A DNA stretch of 64,000 nt from Nocardioides sp. R-C-SC26 (GCF_021246465.1 NZ_JAHRHK010000015.1:25133-89132); one strand, 5' to 3'. Counted from the stretch's first letter, positions 1-9,850 are shown. The notes: generated by a model from the letters alone, not told the origin. A program made the numbers and translations.

Positions 1-575
1 GGCCGCGACCTTCTGGTACTCGGCGAGTGCCACCGAGACCGTCCGGTAGCTGCCCGAGAGTGCCTGCTTGGCCAGCGTGACCGTGGCGGGCAGGGCCTTG
101 CCGTCGAGCAACGCGGAGACCAGGCCGGCGCGGTCGGCGACCGAGCGGGAGGGATCCGACAGCGCGTCGCGCAGTGCGGGGTCCTCCTTGACGGCCTGGC
201 CGAACGTGAACAGCTCGTCCGCGAGCCGGTCGCCGTCGTTGCCGGCGGACCGGACGGCGGCGACGACACTGAGGTGCTCCAAGGCGTCGGCGAGGTCGCG
301 GGTGGCGGTCCACCGACGCGTCACCGCGTCGCCGAAGACGCCGACGGCGGCCTCGGAGAGCTTGCCTCCGAACACCTCCGCGACCAGCCCCTGCTTGGCC
401 TGGGCCGGAACCGAGGCGTCGGTGGCGAAACGACGCAGCGCACCGTCGGCGCGCAACGTCGATGCCACCGAGAACAGCTCGTCAGCCACCGTGGAGGCGT
501 CGCCCGAGGCGAGCACGTCGGCGAGCTTGTCGAGCAGCGTCGCCAACGCCTCAGCGGATGCTCCGCGCAGATCCA

Positions 576-576
<1 letters not shown>
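1..576 (-). CDS. atpH: ATP synthase F1 delta subunit, partial (C-terminus outside window)
   Basis: This is the delta subunit, the peripheral-stalk piece that joins F1 to the b subunits of the ATP synthase at the cytoplasmic membrane. The frame is open from ATG at 576 to base 1 (192 codons), starting MDLRGASAEALATLLDKLAD. The visible part is the helical OSCP-like N-terminal domain; actinobacterial delta subunits are about 270 residues, so roughly 80 are missing on the left. The start ATG shares one base with the atpF stop (TGATG), so translation is probably coupled. The order atpB-E-F-H fits the usual actinobacterial operon and predicts atpA to the left of the window. Confidence 0.93.
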
Positions 577-1148
<572 letters not shown>

Positions 1149-1180
1149 TCAGAGGGTGGTGACGATCAGACGAGTGATCG

Positions 1181-1393
1181 TCACTCGCCGGTGAGCACGA
1201 ACGCCAGGGCGATACCGATGATGGCGAGGGCCTCGGCGAGCGCGAAGCCGAGGATCGCGATCGACTGCAGCCGGCTCTGGGCCTCGGGCTGGCGGGCAAC
1301 ACCGTTGATGTACGCGGCGAAGATGAGACCGATCGCGATACCCGGGCCGATGGCAGCCAGGCCGTAACCGATCATGTTGAGGGAGCCACCCAT
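1181..1393 (-). CDS. atpE: ATP synthase F0 subunit c
   Basis: This 70-residue proteolipid forms the rotating c-ring. It has two hydrophobic helices joined by a polar loop with the conserved RQPE (residues 34-37), and the ion-carrying acidic residue is Glu54 in [10 protein letters not shown]. The sodium-binding pattern is not evident, so it is probably a proton carrier. It lies between atpB and atpF on the same strand, 111 bases from atpB. The sequence is also the target region of diarylquinoline drugs in mycobacteria (family knowledge; no resistance is claimed). Confidence 0.96.
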   Translation of the reverse strand: MGGSLNMIGYGLAAIGPGIAIGLIFAAYINGVARQPEAQSRLQSIAILGFALAEALAIIGIALAFVLTGE

Positions 1394-1504
1394 GGCTACT
1401 TTCCTTTCGGTTGTTCCCCGCCGTTCGTGGCGGAGAAGGTGTGACAGCTGTGGAGGTGCGGATGGTGCGATGGGACGGCGGACCGGGTGGCCCGCAGGCC
1501 CAGG

Positions 1505-2299
1505 TCAGTGCTCGTCGGCGAGGGCGCCGGCGATGTACATCGCGTTCAGCAGTGCGAAGACGTAGGCCTGCAGGAACTGGATCAGCATCTCCAAGAAGCT
1601 GACGACGATGGCCAGGACCAGGGCCAGCGGGCCTGCGACGTAGCCGATGCCGCCGTACTCGGTGATGAGGTAGAAGCCGCCGGTCGCGAACAGGACCAGC
1701 AGGATGTGGCCCGCGAACATGTTGCAGAACAGACGCAGGGCGAGCGTCACCGGGCGGACCAGGATGTTGGAGAAGAACTCCAGCGGGACCAGCAGCGGGT
1801 ACATCGCCGGGCTGACGCCGCTCGGCACGCTCTGCAGCTTCAGGTAGCCGAGCACGCCGTGCTTCTTCATGCCGACCGCGTTGTAGATCACCCAGGACAG
1901 ACCAGCGAGCGCGTAGGCCATGCCCGAGCGGCTGAAGGTCGGGAACTGGAACAGCGGGATGCTGGCGAAAAGGTTGTTCAGCAGGATGAAGAAGAAGACC
2001 GACACCAGGTACGGCGTGAACTTCTGGAAGTCGTGGCTGCCGATGATGTCGCGACCGATGCTGTTGCGTACGAAGCCATAGGCCTCCTCGCCGGCGTACT
2101 GCAGCCGTCCGGGAACCAGGGTGCCCTTGCGGATCGCCAGGTAGAGGAAGCCGAAGACGACGACCGCCGCCACGATCAGCTGGAGCATCGGCTTGGTGAC
2201 GCCGAGGCTCCCGATCTCGAAGACCGGCGGGAGGTCGAAGATGCTCGGGCCGGGAGCGTGGAACTCATCAGCGGCCGTGACCGAGCTGGGTGTGATCAC
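1505..2299 (-). CDS. atpB: ATP synthase F0 subunit a
   Basis: This is the a subunit, which forms the proton half-channels next to the c-ring. The protein has 264 residues with five or six membrane segments, and the essential Arg is at about residue 189 in LALRLFCNMFAGH. I chose the GTG at 2299 because AAGGAG sits about six bases upstream; the frame stays open further upstream (ATG at 2362), but that extension overlaps atpZ and is unlike the family. It follows the atpZ-like gene by 10 bases and precedes atpE by 111. Confidence 0.94.
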   Translation of the reverse strand: MITPSSVTAADEFHAPGPSIFDLPPVFEIGSLGVTKPMLQLIVAAVVVFGFLYLAIRKGTLVPGRLQYAGEEAYGFVRNSIGRDIIGSHDFQKFTPYLVSVFFFILLNNLFASIPLFQFPTFSRSGMAYALAGLSWVIYNAVGMKKHGVLGYLKLQSVPSGVSPAMYPLLVPLEFFSNILVRPVTLALRLFCNMFAGHILLVLFATGGFYLITEYGGIGYVAGPLALVLAIVVSFLEMLIQFLQAYVFALLNAMYIAGALADEH

Positions 2300-2309
2300 C
2301 AGATCTCCT

Positions 2310-2576
2310 TCAGGTGTCCTGCGAGTCGGGAGGGGATGCGGGAGGCGGGGAAGTCTGCGCAAGCGGATCGCTGCTGGCCGGACCCGTTCCGAAACGGGCG
2401 AAGGTCATGTAGAGACCGAACGCCGCCCCGATCAGGATGCCGACGACCACGAGGTACGAGGTGTCGAGCCATCGATCCGCGAGCCAGCCCAGGACGCCGT
2501 ACACGCCTACTCCGGACACGATGTATCCGAACGCGTGCCACGGGTCGCCCTTCGGTTTCTCCTCGGGCTCGCTCAT
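2310..2576 (-). CDS. AtpZ/AtpI-family small membrane protein
   Basis: This 88-residue protein has two membrane helices (about residues 16-34 and 41-60) joined by a short loop with DRW, followed by a Pro/Ser-rich tail. This is the layout of AtpZ, the small F0F1-ATPase accessory protein often encoded just before atpB. AtpZ and AtpI are reported to help c-ring assembly or to carry magnesium or calcium; which role applies here cannot be told from sequence. It lies 10 bases before atpB and 30 after the atpI-like gene, so it is surely in the operon. Confidence 0.8.
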   Translation of the reverse strand: MSEPEEKPKGDPWHAFGYIVSGVGVYGVLGWLADRWLDTSYLVVVGILIGAAFGLYMTFARFGTGPASSDPLAQTSPPPASPPDSQDT

Positions 2577-2606
2577 TGCGGTCCGGACGATAGCAGGCGC
2601 AGATGG

Positions 2607-3164
2607 TCATCGTTCACTCCCCTCCGTGCCGTGGGCAGCGGGCTGCTCCGTGGCACGGCGAGGGTCCGCCGGGACGGGCGCCGAGACACCGGCCGAGGGC
2701 AGGTCGTAGACGGGGATCCGGGCCTTCATCGACATCAGCACGTGGGTGAAGGTCCAGCAGAGCGACACGGCGATCACCGGCGCTCCCAGGGCAGCGCGCG
2801 CGTCGCCGTCCTCCGCGACGCCCGAGCGGTCCAGCGCCACGAAGATGAGGCCGAGCAGCATGATCTGGGTGGCGTACGTCAGGAGTGCCAGCAGGAGCGA
2901 GGCCGCGGGCCACACCGTCGCGACCGCGGACATCATCATCGCGCCGAAGGTCATCACGCCGACCGTCGCCGCAACGATCGCGAGCACAGCGCCGACGAAC
3001 CCGGTCGAGGCCCACGACCCGTCGATGGCACCGACCACCGCGAGGACCAGGAACGCCCCCGACACCGCGGTCCCGCCGAGAGCTCCGGCGAGTGCCGACC
3101 AGACCAGAGCACGCGACCCACCCATGGGGGTCGAGGGGCCTCGGCGGGCCTTCGCGGTCGTCAT
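2607..3164 (-). CDS. AtpI-like membrane protein, first gene of the atp operon
   Basis: This 185-residue protein has about four hydrophobic segments between residues 20 and 140, a basic N-terminus and a polar C-terminal tail. Its position as first gene of the atp cluster and its membrane layout match actinobacterial ATP synthase protein I, but sequence conservation in that family is poor. It starts at ATG 3164, and a CRP-like palindrome lies 57 bases upstream. The name rests mainly on position. Confidence 0.7.
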   Translation of the reverse strand: MTTAKARRGPSTPMGGSRALVWSALAGALGGTAVSGAFLVLAVVGAIDGSWASTGFVGAVLAIVAATVGVMTFGAMMMSAVATVWPAASLLLALLTYATQIMLLGLIFVALDRSGVAEDGDARAALGAPVIAVSLCWTFTHVLMSMKARIPVYDLPSAGVSAPVPADPRRATEQPAAHGTEGSER

Positions 3165-3220
3165 CGTCGGCGGCCGTTCCAGTCGTCGTAAGGGAACTTC
3201 TCAGGCGATTCTCACCTGCT

Positions 3221-3236
3221 CGTGAAAACTATCACA
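3221..3236 (-). promoter_or_regulatory. CRP/GlxR-like operator upstream of the atp operon
   Basis: Read on the minus strand this is TGTGATAGTTTTCACG, which matches the CRP-family consensus TGTGA-N6-TCACA at nine of ten defined positions. It overlaps the stop codon of the GlcNAc-1-phosphate transferase gene and lies 57 bases before the AtpI-like start, a position suited to regulating the atp operon. Binding is inferred, not shown. Confidence 0.5.
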
Positions 3237-4542
3237 AAGTCTGTCGCCGGTTGGAATCGGCCTCCGCGACGGGGGCGACCCGATCTGCGGAAGCCGGTGC
3301 GTCCCGGCTGCCGGACGGGTGCTCGAGCGCGACGTCGTGATCGCGGTCCGCTGTCGCGATCTCCCCGTCGAGGGGGTCGACGTGGTCGACGTGGTCGGTC
3401 GCGTCCTCGTCGTCGGCCAGGAACGCGGGGCGGTGGATGATCGGGAGCACGAAGGTGACCAGCATCGTGAGGACGAACCCGACCGAGAGCGAGACCCAGA
3501 CCCGGGGACCGGTGTAGAGACTCGCGATCACCGTGGCGAAGGCGATCAGACCGGCCCAGGCCCACATGATCAGCACGGCACGCCGGTGGGAGTGGCCGAT
3601 CTCGAGCAGCCGATGGTGCAGGTGCCGCTTGTCGGGCGCGAACGGCGATCGGCCCGCGCGGGTCCTCCGGATCACCGCCAGGACCAGATCTGCCAGCGGC
3701 ACGATCAGGATCAGGATCGGGATCGCTATCGGAAGGAGCATCGGCAGGAAGCTCGACCGCGCTCCCCCGCCGCCGAGCGCGACGTCCTGGGGAGCGAACT
3801 GGGTGGTCACCGAGATCGCGGTCGCCGAGAGCACCAGGCCGATGAGCATCGAGCCACTGTCACCCATGAAGAGCCGTGCCGGATGGAAGTTGTGCGCCAG
3901 GAAGCCGACACACACGCCGGCGAGCGCGGCCGACAGGAGCGCACCGGTGGTGGCGCGGCTGACGCCGTTGAACGCGCTGAGTTGGTAGCAGTAGAAGAAG
4001 AAGGCCACCGCGCTGATCCCCACGACACCGGCGGCGAGCCCGTCCAATCCGTCGACGAAGTTCACCGCATTGACCGTCGCGATCACGATCAGCGCCGTGA
4101 TGATCGCGCCCTGGCTCGCGTCGAGCGCGAACTGCTGCTCACCGCCGGGTGCGAACAGGAACCTGAACTGCATGCCGGAGTAGACGAGCAGACCGACGGC
4201 GATGACCTGACCGCCGAACTTGGTGAGGGCGTCGAGGTCGAAGATGTCGTCGAGCACGCCGACACCGCAGATCACCGCGCCGGCGATGAGCACGGAGCGG
4301 GCGTCGGAGAAGGTGTAGGAGCCGCTGCGGCTGAGGAACGGCAGCTCCTGCGCCACCAGATAGGCAGCGACCAGCCCGCCGAGCATCGCCAGTCCGCCGA
4401 GGTAGGGGATCGGCTCGGCGTGCACGTCGCGATCACGCACCGCCGCCACAGCGCCGGTGCGCAGCGCGATCTCCCGCGCGACCACGGTGAGGAGATAGGT
4501 CACCGCGGCCGCGACGAGGAAGACGACGAGGTACTCGCGCAT
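3232..4542 (-). CDS. wecA: Polyprenyl-phosphate N-acetylglucosaminyl-1-phosphate transferase (MraY/WecA family)
   Basis: This 436-residue integral membrane enzyme transfers GlcNAc-1-phosphate from UDP-GlcNAc to polyprenyl phosphate, the first step of arabinogalactan, teichoic acid or other glycan linkage synthesis. About eleven membrane segments are visible. Family motifs are present: DDIFDLD (Asp98-Asp99), NFVDGLDGLA (Asn161, Asp164, Asp167), the FMGDSGSM loop and the HLHHR motif. A hydrophilic Asp/His-rich tail of about 70 residues follows the last helix. It stands between sua5 and the atp genes, as in mycobacteria and streptomycetes, where the actinobacterial WecA is encoded. The exact acceptor glycan is unknown. 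Confidence 0.88.
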   Translation of the reverse strand: MREYLVVFLVAAAVTYLLTVVAREIALRTGAVAAVRDRDVHAEPIPYLGGLAMLGGLVAAYLVAQELPFLSRSGSYTFSDARSVLIAGAVICGVGVLDDIFDLDALTKFGGQVIAVGLLVYSGMQFRFLFAPGGEQQFALDASQGAIITALIVIATVNAVNFVDGLDGLAAGVVGISAVAFFFYCYQLSAFNGVSRATTGALLSAALAGVCVGFLAHNFHPARLFMGDSGSMLIGLVLSATAISVTTQFAPQDVALGGGGARSSFLPMLLPIAIPILILIVPLADLVLAVIRRTRAGRSPFAPDKRHLHHRLLEIGHSHRRAVLIMWAWAGLIAFATVIASLYTGPRVWVSLSVGFVLTMLVTFVLPIIHRPAFLADDEDATDHVDHVDPLDGEIATADRDHDVALEHPSGSRDAPASADRVAPVAEADSNRRQTL

Positions 4543-4555
4543 CGCGGGGCCGGCC

Positions 4556-5305
4556 TCAGTCCTCGACGGTCAAGGTCGCTCCGAGGGGCTCCAGCACCGC
4601 GTTGAGCTCCTCGACGCCGATCGCACCCAACCGCAGGATGCGGCCCTGCGGCCCGGTCGCGTCGACGATCGTCGAGGCCTCCCCACCCGGTGCCGCGCCG
4701 TCGTCGACGATCACGGCGACGAACGACCCGAGCATCTCCTCGGCCTGATCGGCGTCGGTGGCCGCCGGCATCCCCGTCAGGTTCGCCGAACTGACGGCGA
4801 GCGGCCCGGTGCGCTCGAGGATCTCGCGGGCCACGTCGTGGTCGGGCATCCGGATCGCGACCGTGCCCCGGGTGTCACCGAGATCCCACTGCAGGGATGA
4901 CTGTTGGCGGCACACGAGCGTGAGGGCACCGGGCCAGAAGGACTCCGCGAGGGCACGCGCGTACCCGGGGACGTCGACCGCGAGCGCGTCCAACGTCGTC
5001 GCGCTGCTCACCAGCACCGGCGGCGGCATCGAGCGCCCGCGCCCCTTCGCCTCGAGGAGGTCCGCCACGGCGGCCGGGTCGAAGGCATCCGCGGCGACTC
5101 CGTAGACCGTGTCGGTCGGCAGCACGATCAGCTCACCTCGCTGGATGGCCACGGTGGCGGCGCCGATGGCGGCTTCACGCTCCTCGGCGTCCGCCGTCGT
5201 CAGTCGCTCGCACGTCGCAGTCGCGGCGTACTCCGCCGCGAGCTCGACATCGTCGGGGCGGTCCTCACCGGGGGTCTCGTCGTGCTCAGCCACGCCCGCC
5301 ATCAT
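4556..5305 (-). CDS. sua5: L-threonylcarbamoyladenylate synthase (Sua5/YrdC family)
   Basis: This 249-residue protein makes threonylcarbamoyl-AMP from threonine, bicarbonate and ATP for the t6A37 modification of ANN-decoding tRNAs. The YrdC signature PTDTVYGVAADAF and the SSANLTG motif are both visible. A short acidic N-terminal extension precedes the domain. I chose ATG 5305 because it overlaps the prmC stop by four bases (ATGA). The frame is open far upstream inside prmC, but that part reads as a GC-rich shadow. The separate Sua5 C-terminal domain seems to be reduced to a short tail, so a TsaC-type name would also fit. Confidence 0.9.
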   Translation of the reverse strand: MMAGVAEHDETPGEDRPDDVELAAEYAATATCERLTTADAEEREAAIGAATVAIQRGELIVLPTDTVYGVAADAFDPAAVADLLEAKGRGRSMPPPVLVSSATTLDALAVDVPGYARALAESFWPGALTLVCRQQSSLQWDLGDTRGTVAIRMPDHDVAREILERTGPLAVSSANLTGMPAATDADQAEEMLGSFVAVIVDDGAAPGGEASTIVDATGPQGRILRLGAIGVEELNAVLEPLGATLTVED

Positions 5306-6183
5306 CGCAGCCGGGCCGTGGTGTAGCGGGGACGCCCCGCCAGGTCGGCATGGTCGCGCACCTCGGTCCACCGACCCGCCTGGACGAAGACGGCCGGAGC
5401 ACTCTCGCCCTGCGCGTCGGCGTGCTCGAATCCGACCACCCCGCCGGGGCGCAGCAACCGCGCGGCGACGTCCTCCACCACACGGATGGCGTCCAGTCCG
5501 TCGTCTCCGGAGAACAAGGCCAGATGCGGGTCGTGGTCGCGCGCCTCGACCGCGACGGACTCCCACGCCTCCCACGGGATGTAGGGCGGGTTGCAGGTGA
5601 TCACGTCGACGGTTCCCGCGAGCTCGTCGACGGCGTGCGCCATGTCGCCCTGGCGCAGGTCGACACCGGTGCCGGCGAGGTTGCGCTCGGCCCAGCCGTG
5701 GGCGGCCGGGTCCAGCTCGACGGCGTAGATCCGCGCCAGGGGGACCTCGTCCGCCAGGCTGCGCGCGATCGCCCCCGACCCGGTGCAGAGATCGACGACG
5801 ACCGGTGCTCCCGCACCGTCTGGCCCGGCGGGAGCGCTCACGGTCCTCAGCGCCTCGATCGCCCATCCCGCCAGCAGCTCGGTCTCGGGCCGCGGCACGA
5901 AGACGCCCGGGCCGACGGCGAGCTCGACATGGCGGAAGTAGGCCCGGCCGGTCAGGTGCTGCAACGGCTCGCGAGCCGCGCGACGTGCCAGCAGCGTGGT
6001 GAACCGCTCCCGATCGACGTCCGAGACGACGTCGATCAGCGGGAGCCGCGAGCGCTCGACGCCCAGCACGGCCGCCAGGAGCGTCACGGCGTCAGCCTCG
6101 GGGCTCGCCACGCCGGCTGACGCGAGCACAGCGACGGCGTCCCGCACCAGCAGCCGGGGCGAGGGACCGGCGGCGGAGGTCAT
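5302..6183 (-). CDS. prmC: Peptide chain release factor N5-glutamine methyltransferase
   Basis: This enzyme methylates the glutamine of the GGQ motif of RF1 and RF2 with S-adenosylmethionine. The protein has 293 residues: a small N-terminal helical domain, the SAM-binding loop [10 protein letters not shown] (131-140) and the substrate-binding NPPY at 198-201. The start ATG at 6183 overlaps the prfA stop (ATGA), which argues against longer in-frame starts. The gene directly follows that of its substrate, RF1, a widely conserved pairing. Confidence 0.95.
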   Translation of the reverse strand: MTSAAGPSPRLLVRDAVAVLASAGVASPEADAVTLLAAVLGVERSRLPLIDVVSDVDRERFTTLLARRAAREPLQHLTGRAYFRHVELAVGPGVFVPRPETELLAGWAIEALRTVSAPAGPDGAGAPVVVDLCTGSGAIARSLADEVPLARIYAVELDPAAHGWAERNLAGTGVDLRQGDMAHAVDELAGTVDVITCNPPYIPWEAWESVAVEARDHDPHLALFSGDDGLDAIRVVEDVAARLLRPGGVVGFEHADAQGESAPAVFVQAGRWTEVRDHADLAGRPRYTTARLR

Positions 6184-7256
6184 TCGTGCTCGAGGGCGGC
6201 GAGCCGAGCGGCGAGATCGGCCGCCACGCACGAGTCGAGCACGGGGGCGAGGTCGCCGTCGAGCACCTGGTCGAGGTTGTAGGCCTTGTAGCCGGTGCGG
6301 TGATCGGAGATCCGGTTCTCCGGGAAGTTGTAGGTGCGGATCCGCTCGGAGCGGTCGACGGTGCGCACCTGGCTGCGACGGGCGTCACTGGCCTCGGCGT
6401 CGGCAACCTCCTGAGCCGCCGCGAGGAGCCGGGCGCGCAGGATGCGCAGCGCCTGCTCCTTGTTCTGCAACTGGCTCTTCTCGTTCTGGCAGCTGACGAC
6501 GAGTCCCGTGGGCACGTGCGTGATCCGCACGGCGGAGTCGGTGGTGTTGACGCTCTGCCCACCCGGGCCGCTGCTACGGAAGACGTCGATGCGCAGGTCG
6601 TTCTCGTCGATCACGACGTCGACCTGCTCGGCCTCGGGGAGCACCAGCACGCCGGCGGCGCTGGTGTGAACCCGCCCCTGCGACTCGGTGACCGGAACCC
6701 GCTGCACGCGGTGCACCCCGCCCTCGAACTTCAGCAGTCCGAACGGCGCGCGGCCCGGCTCGGTGGCTCCCTTCGCCTTGACCGCCACTGTGACCGACTT
6801 GTAGCCGCCCAGGTCGGACTCGGTCGCATCGAGTACCTCGACCGACCAGCCCACGCGCTCGGCGTAACGGCTGTACATGCGCAGCAGGTCCGCGGCGAAC
6901 AGGGCAGACTCCTCGCCGCCCTCGCCCGACTTGACCTCGACGATGACGTCCTTGTCGTCGGCCGGGTCACGGGGCACCAGCAACAGGCGAAGGCGCTCCT
7001 CGGCCTCCGGCATCCGGGCGGCGAGCGCCTCGGCCTCCTCGGCGAAGGCGGCGTCCTCCCCGGCGAGCTCCCGCGCGGCGACGAGGTCGTCGCCGAGCCC
7101 TCGCCACTCGCGCCACGCGCCGATGATCGAGTTCAGCTCCGCGTAACGCTGGTTGAGTCGCTTGGCCAGACGGGCATCGGCATGCGTCTCGGGGAGCGCG
7201 AGTGCTCGCTCCAACTCGCCGTGCTCGGCGAGCATCCCCTCGACCGCCTCGAACAT
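6180..7256 (-). CDS. prfA: Peptide chain release factor 1
   Basis: RF1 recognises UAA and UAG in the ribosomal A site and triggers peptide release. The 358-residue protein has the tripeptide anticodon PVT (188-190, the PxT form typical of RF1, not the SPF of RF2) and the catalytic GGQ at 232-234. A GAGGAGG ribosome site lies about seven bases before ATG 7256. Two palindromic repeats and a terminator hairpin separate it from rpmE upstream, so it may have its own promoter. Confidence 0.97.
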   Translation of the reverse strand: MFEAVEGMLAEHGELERALALPETHADARLAKRLNQRYAELNSIIGAWREWRGLGDDLVAARELAGEDAAFAEEAEALAARMPEAEERLRLLLVPRDPADDKDVIVEVKSGEGGEESALFAADLLRMYSRYAERVGWSVEVLDATESDLGGYKSVTVAVKAKGATEPGRAPFGLLKFEGGVHRVQRVPVTESQGRVHTSAAGVLVLPEAEQVDVVIDENDLRIDVFRSSGPGGQSVNTTDSAVRITHVPTGLVVSCQNEKSQLQNKEQALRILRARLLAAAQEVADAEASDARRSQVRTVDRSERIRTYNFPENRISDHRTGYKAYNLDQVLDGDLAPVLDSCVAADLAARLAALEHE

Positions 7257-7275
7257 CGCCGCACCTCCTCTGGGC

Positions 7276-7307
7276 GTTGACCCGTCTTAAGACAAAGACG
7301 GGTCAAC
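7276..7307. repeat. 32-base palindromic repeat, copy 1
   Basis: The 13-base arms GTTGACCCGTCTT and AAGACGGGTCAAC are perfect and enclose a 6-base loop. The element is exactly 32 bases long, like copies at 7320-7351 and 25202-25233, and lies between rpmE and prfA. It resembles an intergenic REP-type element; no poly-T tract follows on either strand. Confidence 0.8.
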
Positions 7308-7319
7308 ATGGTTCTGGGC

Positions 7320-7351
7320 GTTGACCCGTCGTGAGACAAAGACGGGTCAAC
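7320..7351. repeat. 32-base palindromic repeat, copy 2
   Basis: The arms GTTGACCCGTC and GACGGGTCAAC (11 bases) are perfect and enclose GTGAGACAAA. This copy follows copy 1 by 12 bases in the same orientation and shares its 32-base length and both outer arms; only the centre differs. Confidence 0.8.
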
Positions 7352-7355
7352 GTGC

Positions 7356-7398
7356 GACGGCGCCGGCCCCTGGAGAGAGTCCAGGGACCGGCGCCGTC
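7356..7398 (-). terminator. Terminator hairpin of rpmE
   Basis: This is an inverted repeat with 19-base arms (7356-7374 and 7380-7398), a single mismatch and a 5-base GAGAG loop, starting 7 bases beyond the rpmE stop on the minus strand. It is very stable but lacks a clear U-run, as is common for high-GC actinobacterial terminators. Confidence 0.7.
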
Positions 7399-7405
7399 GG
7401 AAGCG

Positions 7406-7621
7406 CTACTTGGCGGTCTTCTTGGCGTAGCGGGCCTCGAACCGGGCCACACGGCCACCGGTGTCGAGGATCTTCTGCTTGCCGGTGTAGAACGGGTGGC
7501 ACTGCGAGCAGACGTCAGCGTGGATCGAGCCGGACGTCGAGGTGCTGCGCGTCTCGAACGAGGCGCCGCAGGTGCAGGTGACCTGCGTGGCGACGTACTC
7601 GGGGTGGATGTCCTTCTTCAT
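7406..7621 (-). CDS. rpmE: 50S ribosomal protein L31, zinc-binding type
   Basis: This 71-residue ribosomal protein begins [10 protein letters not shown]. Cys16, Cys18, Cys38 and Cys41 form the zinc site that marks the C+ type; actinobacteria usually replace it with a C- paralogue when zinc is scarce, and that paralogue is not in this window. I chose ATG 7621, with AGAGGA just upstream, over longer in-frame starts, because the family begins with MKxxIHP. A strong hairpin follows the stop. Confidence 0.97.
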   Translation of the reverse strand: MKKDIHPEYVATQVTCTCGASFETRSTSTSGSIHADVCSQCHPFYTGKQKILDTGGRVARFEARYAKKTAK

Positions 7622-7692
7622 GGTGTCCTCTCCTGTGCGCCGGGTCGCCACGCGGGTGCGTGACGTGAACCGGAGCCGACGGGGCATCGTAG

Positions 7693-9285
7693 TCAACCGC
7701 GAGGCGACCCGACGAATTCCGAGGTTTCCGTGCGGCCGTCGTCGGGACGAGGCACGACGCGCGCGGGCAGGCGGATGGTGACGGAGGTGCCGACGCCCTC
7801 CGTCGACTCGATCAGCACCTCGCCGTGATGGGCCTCCACGATCGTGTGCATGATCCGCAACCCCAGCCCCGTGCCGGGGATCTCGTTGTCCTGGGCGTTG
7901 GAGGCCCGGAAGAAGCGGGTACCGATCCTGTCCAGCTCATGCTGCGGGATCCCGATCCCACGATCGCGCACGGCGACCTCGACCCAGCGCGGTCCACTGC
8001 CGAGGTCGACGTCCACCCGACCGCCGTCCTGGCTGAACTTCACGGCGTTGGTGAGCACGTTGACGATGGCGCGCTGGAGCAGCGCCCGGTCAGCCAGCAC
8101 CGGAAGCGCACCATCGGTGAGGTTCACCGTGACGGCGATCCCCCGACGCGCTGCTGTCATCCGCACGTCGCTGACCGCCTCGGCGACCAAGGTCGCCAAC
8201 TCGGTGGGCTGCAGGTCGGCGGTGCGCTGCTCAGCGCGCGAGAGCGTGAGCAGGTCGTCGATGAGCGCCTTGAGTCGTGCGACGTTGCGGCGGGTCGCAT
8301 CGAGCATGCGCTCCTGCGGCGGATCCAGGCGTCCCTCCCAGTCCTCACCGAGGATCTCCAGGTAGCCGGCGATCGTCGTCAGCGGCGTGCGCAGCTCGTG
8401 CGAGACATTGGAGACGAAGTCGTCCTTGGCGTTGTCGAGGACCCTCAGCTCCTCGTGGATCTGGGTCTCCACAGCGCGCGCCCGGGTCTGGGCCTCGGCG
8501 AACTCGTTGAGCGCCCGCGCGATCGCTCGCACCTCTCTCGGCCCCCGGCCGACGTCGGCCCGGGCGGCGCCGTCCTGTCGGGTCATCCTGGTGACCACGT
8601 CCGCCAGGTCGAGCAGGGGCGAGGACAGGTCGTCCAGGAGCCGCCGTCGCGCACGCACAATGGTGATCCCCGCGACGACCATGAACACGAAGGCGGCGAC
8701 CATGGTGATCTGTACTCGCGTGGCGGCCATCTCGCTGATGCGCGACCGTTCGCGACTCAGTGCCTGCTCGGTCACGGCGGTCGTCTCCCGATAGCTCGCG
8801 AGCATGGCCTCTCCGCGTTCGAAGCGCGGCGCGTCGTAGGTCTCGATGCCGCCGCGAGCTGCGATCCGTGGACGGGCATAGCCGTCCATCCACAACTCGA
8901 CGGCACGCAACTCCTTCTCGACCACCCCGGCGACCTCGCCGTTCAGGGTGTGGTGGGCGAGCAGTCGGCGCAGGCGTTCGACGTCGCTCGTGAGCTCCGC
9001 GGCCGCACCGGCGAATGCCGTCCGCCACTCGATCTCCCCGGTGCGCCCCCAGGCGCTGACCGCCGACTCGACCTCCACGGCGTCGAGCCGGACCTGGTGG
9101 TGCAACCGTGCGATCGGCTCGACGCCGTCGGCCAGCCGCTCCATGGCCACCGAGGAGGTCCACGCACCCACCACGCACACGGCAGCCATCACGGGCACCA
9201 GGATCCCCACACGCCACAGCACGGGTGCGAGCTGGCGCGGCACTGAGCGCCCTTGCTCGCGTACCTCCGCCCGCGTGCTCCCCAT
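7693..9285 (-). CDS. Membrane sensor histidine kinase
   Basis: This 530-residue two-component kinase has a first membrane helix at about residues 23-45, an extracytoplasmic helical sensor of about 145 residues resembling CHASE3, and a second helix at about 192-211. A HAMP-like linker follows, then HisKA with the phospho-accepting His296 in SHELRTP, then an ATPase domain with N box (NVLTNAVKF), G1 (DRGIGIP) and G2 (GTGLGL). It lies downstream of a stand-alone receiver gene on the same strand with 193 bases between them, so the two may form a pair. The signal is unknown. Confidence 0.9.
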   Translation of the reverse strand: MGSTRAEVREQGRSVPRQLAPVLWRVGILVPVMAAVCVVGAWTSSVAMERLADGVEPIARLHHQVRLDAVEVESAVSAWGRTGEIEWRTAFAGAAAELTSDVERLRRLLAHHTLNGEVAGVVEKELRAVELWMDGYARPRIAARGGIETYDAPRFERGEAMLASYRETTAVTEQALSRERSRISEMAATRVQITMVAAFVFMVVAGITIVRARRRLLDDLSSPLLDLADVVTRMTRQDGAARADVGRGPREVRAIARALNEFAEAQTRARAVETQIHEELRVLDNAKDDFVSNVSHELRTPLTTIAGYLEILGEDWEGRLDPPQERMLDATRRNVARLKALIDDLLTLSRAEQRTADLQPTELATLVAEAVSDVRMTAARRGIAVTVNLTDGALPVLADRALLQRAIVNVLTNAVKFSQDGGRVDVDLGSGPRWVEVAVRDRGIGIPQHELDRIGTRFFRASNAQDNEIPGTGLGLRIMHTIVEAHHGEVLIESTEGVGTSVTIRLPARVVPRPDDGRTETSEFVGSPRG

Positions 9286-9379
9286 GGATCCCCCTCGGCC
9301 GACCTCGCGACGGGGATCGCCGACGACGTCGTGTCCGGCGGCGCACTCCCCCGATCGAGGCTAGCGACGAGAAGCGCCG

Positions 9380-9435
9380 CACGGCACGGTCACGGCACGG
9401 ATTCACCCGTTCGGCGGCACCGATGACCCGTTCGG
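9380..9435. repeat. Short direct repeats between receiver and kinase genes
   Basis: CACGGCACGG occurs at 9380-9389 and again at 9391-9400, and ACCCGTTCGG occurs at 9405-9414 and 9426-9435. The second pair is spaced 21 bases start to start, two helical turns, as in tandem protein-binding sites. The stretch lies upstream of the kinase start at 9285. No known operator is recognised. Confidence 0.4.
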
Positions 9436-9478
9436 GCCAGAGCGCCGGAGAACCCGACGAGGCCGGGCGAGCCCCACC

Positions 9479-9850
9479 TCAGGCGCGGGATGCGAGCAGG
9501 GACTCCACGCGTTCACCGAGATCGCGAGGGCTGAAGGGTTTGGTGATGTAGGCATCGGCACCCGAGTGCAGGCCGGTCTCGACGTCGGACTCCTGCGCCC
9601 GCGCCGTCAGCAGGATCACCGGAAGGTGCGACAACGTGGGATCCGCCCGGATCTGACGAACAGCGTCCAGTCCGGAGACGCCGGGCATCATGACGTCGAG
9701 CACGACCAGATCCGGGACTGCTGCCCGACATGCCTCGACGGCAGCGCCCCCATCGCCGACCGCTCGTACCTCGTGCCCGAGAGTCGACAGCTTGAACGCG
9801 ACCAGCTCCCGGATGTCGACGTCGTCGTCGGCCACCACGATGTTCGCCAC
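9479..9850 (-). CDS. Stand-alone response-regulator receiver protein
   Basis: This protein of 123 residues consists of a receiver domain only. Asp8 and Asp9 form the acidic pocket, Asp52 in VLDVMMPG is the phosphorylation site, and Thr82 and Lys104 complete the active site. There is no output domain, so it probably signals through protein contacts or phosphorelay. I chose GTG 9850 because a GAGGGGGAG ribosome site lies just upstream and the family starts at this strand; the frame is open to 9916. Its likely partner is the kinase downstream. Confidence 0.88.
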   Translation of the reverse strand: MANIVVADDDVDIRELVAFKLSTLGHEVRAVGDGGAAVEACRAAVPDLVVLDVMMPGVSGLDAVRQIRADPTLSHLPVILLTARAQESDVETGLHSGADAYITKPFSPRDLGERVESLLASRA

